From positions 1-49,422 of the forward strand of contig CALSSN010000024.1 of NCBI GenBank assembly GCA_943789025.1: 49,422 nucleotides of DNA, read 5' to 3'. A program made the translations under genes and the position numbers. Every line of letters starts with the position of its first letter. Position 1 is the stretch's first letter. Below, piece after piece: positions 36,256-44,662 of the stretch. Below the pieces are notes generated by a model, which had not been told where the DNA came from, ran no database searches, and saw only the letters and a program-made list of their open reading frames with translations. The DNA is from an uncultured Verrucomicrobiales bacterium (GTDB lineage: Bacteria; Verrucomicrobiota; Verrucomicrobiia; Verrucomicrobiales; DEV007).

Positions 36256-36969
36256 TTAAGAGGCAGGCGGATCCTTCTTGCCGCTCTCTTGAGCTTCCTT
36301 CCGGAGTCGATAGCCTTGTCCGCGAACCGTCTCAACAAGGTCGCAATGCTTGCCTAGCTTTTCCCGCAGCCGCTTGATGTGTGTGTCCAGAGTGCGCGTG
36401 TAGATGTTGTCTGAATAGCCCCAGACCTCGCTGAGGAGATCATCACGCTGTTGGGTAACCCCACGGCGCTCAGCAAGGACGGTGAGAAGTTTCAGTTCAG
36501 TCGAAGTAAGGTCGATAGATTCGTTGTCCGCATAGACTTTGTGGTTCTTTACGTCGATATGGAGTGGGGCGGCATCGATCTCGCTGACTGCGTTAATCCG
36601 TTGGCTTCGTCGCAGGACGGCCCCGATCCTCAAGATGAGTTCTTTCGGGCTGAAGGGCTTGGTCACATAGTCGTCAACGCCGAGTTCAAGTCCCTTAATT
36701 TTGTCTTGTTGGTCCCCTTTAGCGCTGAGGAGAATCACGGGGATACCGTGGGTGCGGGAGTCCTGACGCAACCGTTTGAATGCCTTGTAGCCATCCATGC
36801 CCGGGAGCATGATGTCGAGAATGATGAGGTCGGGTCGTTTTGCCATGGCGATCTTAAGAGCCTCGATGCCGTCGCTGGCGCGGAGGGTGTCGTAATCGCG
36901 TCGCTCGAGGTTTATGGCTACAAGGTCGAGAATATCTGACGCGTCATCGACGATGAGGATGGTGGGCAT
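36256..36969 (-). CDS. phoB: phosphate-regulon response regulator
   Basis: A 237-residue OmpR/PhoB-type regulator. The receiver domain shows ILIVDDASDIL, the phosphoacceptor aspartate in LIILDIMLPGMDG, and LSAKG with the switch lysine in DDYVTKPFSPKEL. The winged-helix DNA-binding domain follows from about residue 135: LTSTELKLLTVLAERRG, VWGYSDNIYTRTLDTHIKRLREKLG and TVRGQGYRL. I chose the ATG at MPTILIVDD. The gene is divergent from pstS with about 195 bases between them, which hold the candidate Pho boxes. Confidence 0.94.
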   Translation of the reverse strand: MPTILIVDDASDILDLVAINLERRDYDTLRASDGIEALKIAMAKRPDLIILDIMLPGMDGYKAFKRLRQDSRTHGIPVILLSAKGDQQDKIKGLELGVDDYVTKPFSPKELILRIGAVLRRSQRINAVSEIDAAPLHIDVKNHKVYADNESIDLTSTELKLLTVLAERRGVTQQRDDLLSEVWGYSDNIYTRTLDTHIKRLREKLGKHCDLVETVRGQGYRLRKEAQESGKKDPPAS

Positions 36970-37013
36970 AGCACAAAGAGTCGGCGGCGTTTGGGTTGGA
37001 GCAACTGCTGGAA

Positions 37014-37031
37014 AAGTTACAATCCTGACAC
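37014..37031 (+). promoter_or_regulatory. candidate Pho box 1
   Basis: Reads AAGTTACAATCCTGACAC, that is a 7-4-7 layout with the second half CTGACAC close to the consensus half CTGTCAC. It shares GTTAC-N4-CTG-N2-AC with the second candidate 42 bases downstream. It lies between divergent phoB and pstS, the expected place for PhoB binding. Confidence 0.35.
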
Positions 37032-37055
37032 CTGCGATGATGGGTGGGGTTGGTT

Positions 37056-37073
37056 TTGTTACGGAACTGTGAC
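37056..37073 (+). promoter_or_regulatory. candidate Pho box 2
   Basis: Reads TTGTTACGGAACTGTGAC, with halves TTGTTAC and CTGTGAC separated by four bases as in the E. coli Pho box. The second half differs from CTGTCAC at one position. It is about 90 bases upstream of the pstS ATG, where it could replace a -35 element. The consensus in this group is not known to me, so this is a motif match only. Confidence 0.45.
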
Positions 37074-37164
37074 TCTCTAGCGGTTTCTTTTCGAAGCGAG
37101 TTGGATGATGAAAGGGGCGCACCAATGGGGTGCAACTAACCATCAACCGCAATTAAACAACAAG

Positions 37165-37983
37165 ATGAAAAAAAGAAACGTCCTCCTCTCCCTGCTAGTC
37201 ATCCTCGCCCTTCCCGGCCTCGCCAGTGCCCAATACAAACTCATGATCAAAGGGTCTGACACTCTCGGGGCGAAGCTTGTCCCGCAACTGGCAGAAGCCT
37301 ACAAGGAGGCGGGCAACGACGTGAGCTTCGAAATCACGGCAGAGGGCTCCTCCACCTGTTTCACCAACCTTCTCGCAGGGACTTCCGAACTGGGCATGTC
37401 CAGTCGGGGCCACAAGGATAAGGAGGCCGACAAGTTCACTGCGGCAGGCAAGGAGCTTGTGCAGCACGTGGCCGCCTGGGACATGATCGCAGTGATCGTG
37501 AACGAAGCCTGCCCGGTCGATGATCTCTCTTTGGAGCAGATCGAGGGGATCTTCACCGGTGACATCACCGACTGGTCCGAGGTGGGTGGCCCCGCTGGCG
37601 AGATCTCTGCCTACACGCGGAACACCTCATCTGGCACCTACAAGACCTTTCAGGAACTGGCTATGAACAAGCGGGACTATGGTTCCAACACGCAGAAGAT
37701 GGCTGGCAACGAGCAGATCGCCCAGGAAGTCGGAACTAACCCCAATGGGATTGGTTACGTCGGCCTGGCATACACCAAGGCGGAGGGCATCAAGTGCCTC
37801 TCGGTCGATGGCAATGAGGTCGACCCCGCCAAGGTAGCAGATTATCCGGTCTCCAGGCAGCTCTACTACTACAGTGTCGGCCAGCCCGAGGGCGAGGCTG
37901 GCAAGTTCCTCGCATGGGCCACCTCTGCAGCGGCGGCCGGCAAGGTCGTCGAGCGCGTCGGGTTCATTCCGCTCAAGAAGTAG
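37165..37983 (+). CDS. pstS: phosphate-binding periplasmic protein
   Basis: A 272-residue exported substrate-binding protein that delivers phosphate to PstCAB. The signal peptide ends in LPGLASAQ. Phosphate-contact stretches are IKGSDTLGAKLVPQLAEAY, AEGSSTCFTNLLAGTSELGM, VNEACPVDDLSLEQIEGIF and TRNTSSGTYKTFQ. It is the short form of about 270 residues seen in many environmental bacteria rather than the 340-residue enteric form. The chosen ATG follows AACAACAAG with no strong ribosome site. A terminator follows the gene. Confidence 0.93.
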   Translation: MKKRNVLLSLLVILALPGLASAQYKLMIKGSDTLGAKLVPQLAEAYKEAGNDVSFEITAEGSSTCFTNLLAGTSELGMSSRGHKDKEADKFTAAGKELVQHVAAWDMIAVIVNEACPVDDLSLEQIEGIFTGDITDWSEVGGPAGEISAYTRNTSSGTYKTFQELAMNKRDYGSNTQKMAGNEQIAQEVGTNPNGIGYVGLAYTKAEGIKCLSVDGNEVDPAKVADYPVSRQLYYYSVGQPEGEAGKFLAWATSAAAAGKVVERVGFIPLKK

Positions 37984-38020
37984 CGATTGGGTCTCGCATG
38001 CTCTCATGCAGAGTTCCAGA

Positions 38021-38055
38021 CCCGCATCTGCTGCCTTGTGGATGCGGGGTTTTTA
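38021..38055 (+). terminator. Rho-independent terminator after pstS
   Basis: An 8-bp perfect stem (CCCGCATC and GATGCGGG) around a 12-base loop, followed by GTTTTTATTTC. It lies 37 bases after the pstS stop and before pstC, so it probably lets pstS be transcribed in excess of the permease genes. Confidence 0.75.
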
Positions 38056-38192
38056 TTTCGAGACTATTGCTGGTGAAATTTTCTATGAGTGCGACATGCA
38101 CGAATGTCGGTTTCCTTGGCCCTCCAAGATTAGGAATGAACTGCATAGTCACGGGGCCCAGTATCGAAATACGAGTTAGCCAGGAGTAAGTT

Positions 38193-40241
38193 GTGTCGGA
38201 GAGCATGGACAGCGGGAAGCAGAGGAGGTTTGCCAAGAGGGGTAAGGGCTTCCTCGGGCTGACACGGGCGGATGCGATCCGTTATTTTTTTGGTGGCAAT
38301 GCCTCGCTGGCTATTTTCATCCTCCTTCTCATCTGTGTCTTTCTTTTTAAGGAAGCCGCTGGGTTCCTGCCCGGACACCATGCAGGCCTGACCAAGTGGC
38401 GACGCAGTGGGCAGGAATTTGTCGATATTCTGAATGTGGCCGTCGACGGCCACACGCGGTTGGGCAGCGCACTGAATATCGGCTACTTCGCCGAGTTGAA
38501 TGCGACATCGAAGGCCGAGCAGCAGCAGTTGTTCAGTTATCGTGCGGTGCTGCAGCGGGTCAAGGGTACGGTGCGGGGGCCTGCAGGACGACTCAAGAAA
38601 CTGCTCAAGGAATTCACGGAGGCCGGGGAGAAGCTGGCTGAGGCTGAGCAGGATCTGGCCGGCGCGGACCTCGATCCAGCGAGGCAGGCCAGCCTGCGGG
38701 CGGCCTTGCCAGGTTACCGAGCCGTGATTGCCGAGGTGGAGCCGCGTATCGCGATGCTTGAGGAACGCATCGCGGAAGGGGTGGCCGAGGCGCTGGCGGG
38801 TGACGAGGTGTGGGAGGGGCAGAACCTCGTCGCGGATGACCGCGAGGCGGTTGCCGAAGCGATTTGCGACCAGTTCGAAGCTGCGGAGCAAAAGCACCCC
38901 TGGGTGGCTGGGCTCGAGGATTTTGTCCGGGAGAAGAAAGCAGAGCGCACCCCTCAGTTAGCTGGTTTCAAGGAGGCGGTCACCGCGTTTCGCAATGCCA
39001 TCCGGCCTGTGAAAGACTTGATTTCACCGCTCAGGGAGGCGGCTTCCGAGCTCAAGCAGCAGGCCATTGCGGCCGAGTCAGCCCCTAAACGGAAGGCCGC
39101 GCTGCTTGCCGGTGCGGAGGCGACCAACGATCTGGCGGAACGGGCGCGAAAGCTCGCTGCGGCCGAGGCGGTGGTTGTTGCGGCGCCGCCCTATGACGAG
39201 GTGGCCGAAGGCTTTTATGCCGAGACCGCCGCATTCGAGGCGGTAGTCGCCGATCTTCGCAAAGAAATTGATGCAGCGGTAGAGGCCCTTCCCGCGACGG
39301 GCGAGCTGGCCGACCCCTCCGCCCGGGAGAATCTCGAGCGGTTCCGCAACAGCCTGGCCGACTATCGCGAGTCGCTGGATCGCGCGGTGGCGCGGGCGAA
39401 GGACTGGCGCCACGACGAGCCGTATCCGCAGGTGAAGTCTTTCCTGGTCTTTCTGATCGGCAAGGAGTGGATCACCAATTCTTCCTGGCATGACTTTTAC
39501 GGCCTGATGCCTCTGTTTACCGGCTCGCTGCTCATTTCGATGATCGCCCTGGTGGTGTCGGTTCCCTTTGCCTTGGGGGCCGCCATCTATGTCAACCAGA
39601 TGGCATCCCGCCGGGAGCAGAATCTGATCAAGCCCGCGATCGAGTTCATCCAAGCGATCCCGTCCGTTGTTCTCGGGTTCTTCGGGATCATGGTATTGGG
39701 CACGCTGTTGCGCGATGTGAGCCAGGTGTCGTGGCTCGCCTGGGTTCCCGGTTTTCCTCTGCAGGAGCGGCTCAATATTCTCAATGCCGGCCTGCTCCTC
39801 GCCTTCATGGCGGTGCCGACCATCTTCACCCTCTGTGAGGATGCTCTGAACAATGTTCCGCAAGCCTACGCATCCGGGGCGCTCGCCCTCGGTGCAACCA
39901 GGATGCAGACGATTTTGCGCATCATTGTTCCGACCGCTCTTTCCGGGATTATTGCCGCGGTGCTGCTCGGCTTCGGTCGCATCATCGGTGAGACCATGGT
40001 GGTATTGCTCGTGGCCGGCGGAAAAATCCAGATTCCCGATTTCAGTAAGGGAATCGGCGTGGTTGGGGAGGCTGCGCACACGATGACCGGGATTATTGCT
40101 CAGGAGACAGGTGAGGTGGATCGTGGTTCGCTGCACTGGCGCGCTCTTTTCATGGTAGGGCTAGTACTGTTCTCCATCTCGCTGGCCGTCAACTGGGGAG
40201 CCCAGATCATACTCCGCAGGTTTCAGCGACACGGGACCTAG
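38193..40241 (+). CDS. pstC: phosphate ABC transporter permease PstC with a long coiled-coil insert
   Basis: A 682-residue permease; ordinary PstC is about 300. It starts at a GTG six bases after AGGAG. A first helix (about 33-53) is followed by about 350 extra residues (about 60-412) that are Ala/Glu/Lys/Arg-rich with long heptad-like helices (AGRLKKLLKEFTEAGEKLAEAE, ELKQQAIAAESAPKRK). The standard PstC core then begins: ITNSSWHDFYGLMPLFTG, the helices FALGAAIYVNQMA, and the ATPase-coupling loop ASGALALGATRMQTILRIIVP, GRIIGETMVV. The insert lies between helices 1 and 2, so by family topology it would be periplasmic. PstA, next in the operon, also has a small insert. Confidence 0.92.
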   Translation: MSESMDSGKQRRFAKRGKGFLGLTRADAIRYFFGGNASLAIFILLLICVFLFKEAAGFLPGHHAGLTKWRRSGQEFVDILNVAVDGHTRLGSALNIGYFAELNATSKAEQQQLFSYRAVLQRVKGTVRGPAGRLKKLLKEFTEAGEKLAEAEQDLAGADLDPARQASLRAALPGYRAVIAEVEPRIAMLEERIAEGVAEALAGDEVWEGQNLVADDREAVAEAICDQFEAAEQKHPWVAGLEDFVREKKAERTPQLAGFKEAVTAFRNAIRPVKDLISPLREAASELKQQAIAAESAPKRKAALLAGAEATNDLAERARKLAAAEAVVVAAPPYDEVAEGFYAETAAFEAVVADLRKEIDAAVEALPATGELADPSARENLERFRNSLADYRESLDRAVARAKDWRHDEPYPQVKSFLVFLIGKEWITNSSWHDFYGLMPLFTGSLLISMIALVVSVPFALGAAIYVNQMASRREQNLIKPAIEFIQAIPSVVLGFFGIMVLGTLLRDVSQVSWLAWVPGFPLQERLNILNAGLLLAFMAVPTIFTLCEDALNNVPQAYASGALALGATRMQTILRIIVPTALSGIIAAVLLGFGRIIGETMVVLLVAGGKIQIPDFSKGIGVVGEAAHTMTGIIAQETGEVDRGSLHWRALFMVGLVLFSISLAVNWGAQIILRRFQRHGT

Positions 40242-40270
40242 GCTGGTTCGAATCGAAGCAAGGCAAGCAA

Positions 40271-41446
40271 ATGTCAGATCAGGAAGACAGGACCGGTAAC
40301 CCCTTCGCAGCTCCTTCGCGGCATGCGGACAGGCGTGCTTCCCGTGAGCGTCTTCTTGCGGTGCTTTTCCGGCTGCTTACCTATGCCATTCTCGCCTGCG
40401 CGATGGGGATTTTTCTCGGCGTGGTCATCCGCGGGGCCCCGGTGATCTTTCAAGCTCAAGCGCCTTTTATTAACACGGATTTCTTTACCCAGCTGCCCGA
40501 GACACTTGTGGTTTACGAGGACGCGCAGGGAGAGGTTCGGAAGTTATCGGCCACGCGCTTTGAGGAAATGCGCTCGGCCAATCCGGATCGGCAGTTCTCT
40601 ATCGTCGATTCTTATTCTTATTCCGGGGGAGGTATTCTGGGTCCGCTGGTCGGCACCGCCCTTCTCATCGCGATCTGCATGGTGATCTCTCTCTCGGTAG
40701 GCATCGCGGCGGCGATTTATCTCAACGAGTATTCGAGTAAGGGGAGGTTTATGGCGGCGGTTCGATTGGCTATTCTGAACCTCGCCGGGGTGCCCTCGAT
40801 CGTTTTCGGGCTGTTCGGTTTGGGCCTGTTCTGCCTGGCGGCACCCAACCTCGTCCCGGTAGATGAGATCGCCGACCGCTCGATTTTCTCCTTCGCCATT
40901 CCCTTTACCAGCGCCGCGATTAGTTTTGAAGGATGGGGAGCCTGTATGCTGGCGGGCGGATGCACCCTGGCCATCATGATCCTGCCGGTCATCATCACTG
41001 CGGCCGAGGAGTCGCTGCGGGCGGTGCCGCACGGCTTCCGGGAGGCCTCGCTGGCTCTTGGGGCCACCCGGTGGCAGACGATCAGGAAGTCGGTTCTGCC
41101 CTATGCCTTTCCCGGGATGTTGACGGCTTCCATTCTCGGGATCACCCGGGTGGCAGGCGAGACGGCGCCGATCATGTTCACCGCTGCGGTCGCCCATAAG
41201 GACAAGCTTCCATGGATCGGCGATGATCCTGAGGCGAGCTGGATCGGTCGCCTTCTGGAGTTCTTTTTCCAGTCGGTGCAGGCGCTTCCTTATCACATCT
41301 ACACCGTCGCCGCGAAGATCCCGCAGTCTGATTACAACAGGGACATGCAGTATGGGAGCGTCTTCGTCTTCATGGCGCTGGTGTTCTTTTTCGCTGCACT
41401 CTCGATCTGGCTCCGTGCCCGAATTCGTCGCAAGCTGCACTGGTAA
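40271..41446 (+). CDS. pstA: phosphate ABC transporter permease PstA
   Basis: A 391-residue permease, about 90 longer than the enteric form. After helix 1 (about 32-52) it has an extra periplasmic piece of about 60 residues ([20 protein letters not shown], then [17 protein letters not shown]). The core follows: [47 protein letters not shown], and the coupling loop [20 protein letters not shown] with [16 protein letters not shown]. It starts 29 bases after pstC and is followed closely by pstB. Confidence 0.94.
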   Translation: MSDQEDRTGNPFAAPSRHADRRASRERLLAVLFRLLTYAILACAMGIFLGVVIRGAPVIFQAQAPFINTDFFTQLPETLVVYEDAQGEVRKLSATRFEEMRSANPDRQFSIVDSYSYSGGGILGPLVGTALLIAICMVISLSVGIAAAIYLNEYSSKGRFMAAVRLAILNLAGVPSIVFGLFGLGLFCLAAPNLVPVDEIADRSIFSFAIPFTSAAISFEGWGACMLAGGCTLAIMILPVIITAAEESLRAVPHGFREASLALGATRWQTIRKSVLPYAFPGMLTASILGITRVAGETAPIMFTAAVAHKDKLPWIGDDPEASWIGRLLEFFFQSVQALPYHIYTVAAKIPQSDYNRDMQYGSVFVFMALVFFFAALSIWLRARIRRKLHW

Positions 41447-41483
41447 GAATGGATCGATGCTCCAGTCCTCCTCATGCCCGGCC

Positions 41484-42263
41484 ATGAATAACTCCGATGA
41501 TCAGAAACCCGCCATTGAGGTGGAGGACCTTCATTTCGCCTACGGAGAGAAGGAAGTTCTCAGGAACATCAACCTGAAGATCCGGCACCGGGAAGTCACT
41601 GCCTTCATCGGTCCCTCCGGCTGTGGTAAGTCGACGCTTCTGCATGCCTTTAACCGGTTGAGCGACCTTGTCCCCGGGGCCCGGATCAAGAGCGGTTGTG
41701 TTCGGGTCCTCGGGAAGGATATTTCTGAGCCGGACGTGGACACAACCCAGCTGCGCAAAAAGGTGGGGATGGTTTTCCAGAAATACAATCCCTTCCCCAA
41801 GTCGATTTACGAGAATGTCGCCTTCGGAATCCGTGTCGATGCCAATCGGAGAGGGCGTTCGGAACTCGACGGCATCGTCGAGCGCAGTCTCCGCCGCGCG
41901 GCACTCTGGGATGAGGTCAAGGACCGGCTCGACACGAGTGCTTTCGGCCTCTCCGGCGGACAGCAGCAGAGGCTCTGTATCGCGCGGGCGATTGCTAACG
42001 GGCCGAAAATTCTCCTCATGGATGAGCCCTGTGCGGCGCTTGATCCGCTCTCCACCCTGCGTATCGAGCAGCTGATCACCGAGCTGAAAGTAGACTACAC
42101 CATTGTCATCGTGACGCACAACATGAACCAGGCGACGCGGGTTTCCGACCGGACCGCCTTTCTTTACATGGGAGACCTGGTCGAGTACGATGAGACGATG
42201 AAGATTTTCCAGAGGCCGAGAGAAGAGCGAACAAGGGCTTATATTTCCGGGCTGTTCAGCTAG
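41484..42263 (+). CDS. pstB: phosphate ABC transporter ATPase PstB (first copy)
   Basis: A 259-residue ABC ATPase. Walker A is GPSGCGKST, the Q-loop [17 protein letters not shown], the signature [16 protein letters not shown], Walker [14 protein letters not shown] and the switch histidine in [13 protein letters not shown]. PstB-specific residues such as FQKYNPFP are present. I chose the ATG at MNNSDDQ; an ATG 27 bases upstream is an alternative. A second pstB lies about 700 bases downstream; the two are close in length and motifs but differ at many positions. Confidence 0.94.
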   Translation: MNNSDDQKPAIEVEDLHFAYGEKEVLRNINLKIRHREVTAFIGPSGCGKSTLLHAFNRLSDLVPGARIKSGCVRVLGKDISEPDVDTTQLRKKVGMVFQKYNPFPKSIYENVAFGIRVDANRRGRSELDGIVERSLRRAALWDEVKDRLDTSAFGLSGGQQQRLCIARAIANGPKILLMDEPCAALDPLSTLRIEQLITELKVDYTIVIVTHNMNQATRVSDRTAFLYMGDLVEYDETMKIFQRPREERTRAYISGLFS

Positions 42264-42783
42264 ATGGCCAGGAAGCGTGGCAGAATAATTCCGCGTCTGC
42301 CCACCCACGTGTGGGTGGCGCTTTTCTTTCTGGTGGTGGCCGGCTGCCTGGCGGTGCTGGTGGCAGCCAGGGCAGATGACTGGGCGGTGGCGGTGGCCAA
42401 GCGCGAGGCGCTGGGGCGCTGGGGCGCTGGGGCGCTGGGGGCGCTGGCAAGGTCAATGTGCACCATCTGGCGCAGACCTGGTGCTGGCGGGTGGCCATTG
42501 CCAATGTCGTTTTTTTCGTGGGGCTGGCTGTCACCTCGCGGTTCTGGCTGCGGGCGGGTGGTTTCAGAGGCTCGGTGCCGCGGCGTTCTCTATTTCCCTC
42601 GGCGACGTGCGGTCTGGTGGTTGCTCTCTTTTTGATCACTATTCTGGCCGGGATTCTACGGGCTCCGCGCTGGCCGAGGATCCGGGGCGCAGCGAGTTAG
42701 TCGCAATACGCTATGGGTTGGAGGAAGACCAATACGCCAACTACCTTTACCGCGTGCTTCCCGAGCGGGGAGACCTTCGCTGA
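42264..42783 (+). CDS. small membrane protein between the two pstB genes (two frame breaks)
   Basis: When its frames are joined, a protein of about 172 residues: helix VWVALFFLVVAGCLAVLVAA near the start, then a short linker, then helices in VAIANVVFFVGLAVTSRFWL and ATCGLVVALFLITILAG, ending EEDQYANYLYRVLPERGDLR at 42783. The first break lies in the octanucleotide array at 42409-42447 and is cured by losing one 8-base unit; the second is near 42655. It starts right after the pstB stop and shares the operon. No family is recognised. It might be an accessory subunit of the transporter or of phosphate signalling, but this rests on position alone. Confidence 0.55.
42409..42447. repeat. octanucleotide repeat (CGCTGGGG)4 plus partial unit
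   Basis: Four perfect CGCTGGGG units (42409-42440), one extra G and a further CGCTGG. It sits inside the small membrane protein gene between the pstB copies. Because 8 is not a multiple of 3, a change of one unit changes the reading frame. Confidence 0.95.
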
Positions 42784-42959
42784 GGCGGGTGGAGGAGCGG
42801 ATTAGACCTTCGCTAATGTTACAGAATGGTTTCAGTAGCTCATTTCCCAATTCTGCAAACGGAGCTATGAATAGAAACTGTGTGCGTTTGCTGCTCGTCT
42901 CCAACATCGGTGCTTGAAACAAGCGTCCGGTTTTTCTTTTCATCGTATCTTTGTCTGCC

Positions 42960-43826
42960 ATGGTCGTGATCCCAGAACTGACAGCCCCGACTCCTGACGT
43001 GTTGAGAGGTAGTGAGAACTCTGCTGCCGCTGCTGCCGCTGCGTCGCTGAGCGCCGTGCAAGGCAGGCCGGAAATGGCGGTCGAGATTCGTGATTTCGAT
43101 TTTGCTTACACCGAGGAACTCGCCCTCGAGGATGTGACGCTGGATATCCCGGCTCACCGCGTCACCGCTCTCATCGGCCCCTCCGGATGTGGCAAATCGA
43201 CACTGCTGCGTTGTATCAACCGGATGAATGATCTCATTCCGGGTGCCGGTGTCCGGCGAGGATCCATTCGGGTGCAGGGGGAAGAGATTCTCGGCAGGAC
43301 CGTCGATGTCATTGCGCTGAGAAAATACATCGGAATGGTCTTCCAGAAATACAACCCATTCCCTACGTCGATCTTTGAAAACGTCGCTTACGGACTGCGG
43401 ATAAGTGGCCTTTCGAACAGGAGAGCGCTCGCAGATGCAGTTGAGCGGAGCCTGCGGCGGGCGGCCCTCTGGGAGGAGACGAAGGACCGGCTCCATGAGG
43501 GTGCGCTCTCGCTCTCCGGCGGTCAGCAGCAGCGTTTGTGCATCGCCCGGACGATCGCCGTTGATCCGAAGATCATCCTGATGGACGAGCCCTGTTCCGC
43601 TCTCGACCCGATCGCAACGGCCAAGGTGGAAGAGTTGATTACCGACCTGCGAAGTGACTACACCATTGTGATTGTGACCCACAACATGCAGCAGGCTACG
43701 CGGGTCTCGGACCGGACGGCTTTTTTCTATGTGGGTAAGCTCGTCGAGGAAGGCGAGACGATGAAAATGTTCACCCGGCCGGAGAAAAAAGAGACTGAGG
43801 ACTACGTAAGCGGAAAGTTTGGCTGA
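42960..43826 (+). CDS. pstB: phosphate ABC transporter ATPase PstB (second copy)
   Basis: A 288-residue ABC ATPase with the same motifs as the first copy: [60 protein letters not shown] and [13 protein letters not shown]. It has about 35 extra N-terminal residues with a poly-alanine tract ([11 protein letters not shown]). An in-frame TTG lies nine bases before the chosen ATG. About 176 bases without a gene precede it, so it could have its own promoter with phoU. Tandem PstB proteins in one operon may associate with the same permease or form different complexes. Confidence 0.93.
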   Translation: MVVIPELTAPTPDVLRGSENSAAAAAAASLSAVQGRPEMAVEIRDFDFAYTEELALEDVTLDIPAHRVTALIGPSGCGKSTLLRCINRMNDLIPGAGVRRGSIRVQGEEILGRTVDVIALRKYIGMVFQKYNPFPTSIFENVAYGLRISGLSNRRALADAVERSLRRAALWEETKDRLHEGALSLSGGQQQRLCIARTIAVDPKIILMDEPCSALDPIATAKVEELITDLRSDYTIVIVTHNMQQATRVSDRTAFFYVGKLVEEGETMKMFTRPEKKETEDYVSGKFG

Positions 43827-43924
43827 CTCTCAATTCTGATGTGGTCTGTCTTACTTTGCGGCCCCCTGTTTCTCGCTCTTTTGGGTGCGGCGACCGTTCT
43901 TTATGTCACTTTACTATCAAGCTT

Positions 43925-44611
43925 ATGGCTCACATTCTAGACAGTTTTGAAAATGCCCTCAATGAGTTGCGCAGAAGCGTCCTGACCATGGGAAGCATGT
44001 CGCTGCGCAATCTGGAAATCGCGATCAAGGGGTGCGTTGACCGGGATACGGATCTGTGCAATTCGGCCATCGCTGAGGACGACGAGGTGAACGAACTTGA
44101 GATGAGTATCGATCAGCAGGGCATGGAGATCATGCTTCGCTATCAGCCGGTTGCCACCGATCTTCGCAAGGTGTTGGCGGCAATGAAGATAGCCGGAAAC
44201 CTTGAGCGGATTTCGGACGAGGCGGAGAGCATTGCCCGCCGTGGACGGAAGATGAACAAGCACCATGAACTGGCGGATCTTCATCTGATCGAGCCTCTCT
44301 ACGAGCAGGCTCGCTTTCAATTGGAGGATGCCCTGCGCGCCTACACCAACGGCGACATTGACCTAGCGGTATCGGTTGGAGAAAAAGATGACAAACTGGA
44401 CAGGGCGCACCGAAAGCTGGTCAAGTATATGACCAGTGCCATGGCTGAGGACAGCGAGGCAGTGAAGGATTACCTTCATGTGATCTTCATTATTCGTTGC
44501 TTGGAGCGCGTGGGCGATCATTCCGTGAACATCGGGGAGGAGGCGGTTTTCATGGAGAGTTCCCACGACATCCGGCACGGCAACGTGGATAAGCTGGAAG
44601 AAGAGGAATAG
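43925..44611 (+). CDS. phoU: phosphate transport regulator PhoU
   Basis: A 228-residue all-helical protein made of two PhoU repeats. HILDSFENALNELRRSVLTMG opens the first; the family's DxxxE metal sites are seen in DEVNELEMSIDQQG and in CLERVGDHSVNIGEEAVF near the end. PhoU links Pst transport to PhoR and dampens the regulon when phosphate is plentiful. It closes the pst operon, 98 bases after the second pstB, and converges with zwf. Confidence 0.94.
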   Translation: MAHILDSFENALNELRRSVLTMGSMSLRNLEIAIKGCVDRDTDLCNSAIAEDDEVNELEMSIDQQGMEIMLRYQPVATDLRKVLAAMKIAGNLERISDEAESIARRGRKMNKHHELADLHLIEPLYEQARFQLEDALRAYTNGDIDLAVSVGEKDDKLDRAHRKLVKYMTSAMAEDSEAVKDYLHVIFIIRCLERVGDHSVNIGEEAVFMESSHDIRHGNVDKLEEEE

Positions 44612-44662
44612 CGGCCTCCCGCGCTCACCGCACAGGCCACCATTTCCCGGGGGCAGCTCGAA

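Noticed and set aside
40246..40255. GGTTCGAATC, resembling a tRNA T-arm loop, between pstC and pstA
   Set aside because: The flanking five bases on each side do not pair, and no acceptor, D or anticodon arm can be built around it.
42815..42835. GTTACAGAATGGTTTC upstream of the second pstB as a third Pho box
   Set aside because: It keeps GTTAC but lacks the CTG-N2-AC half seen in both elements near pstS.
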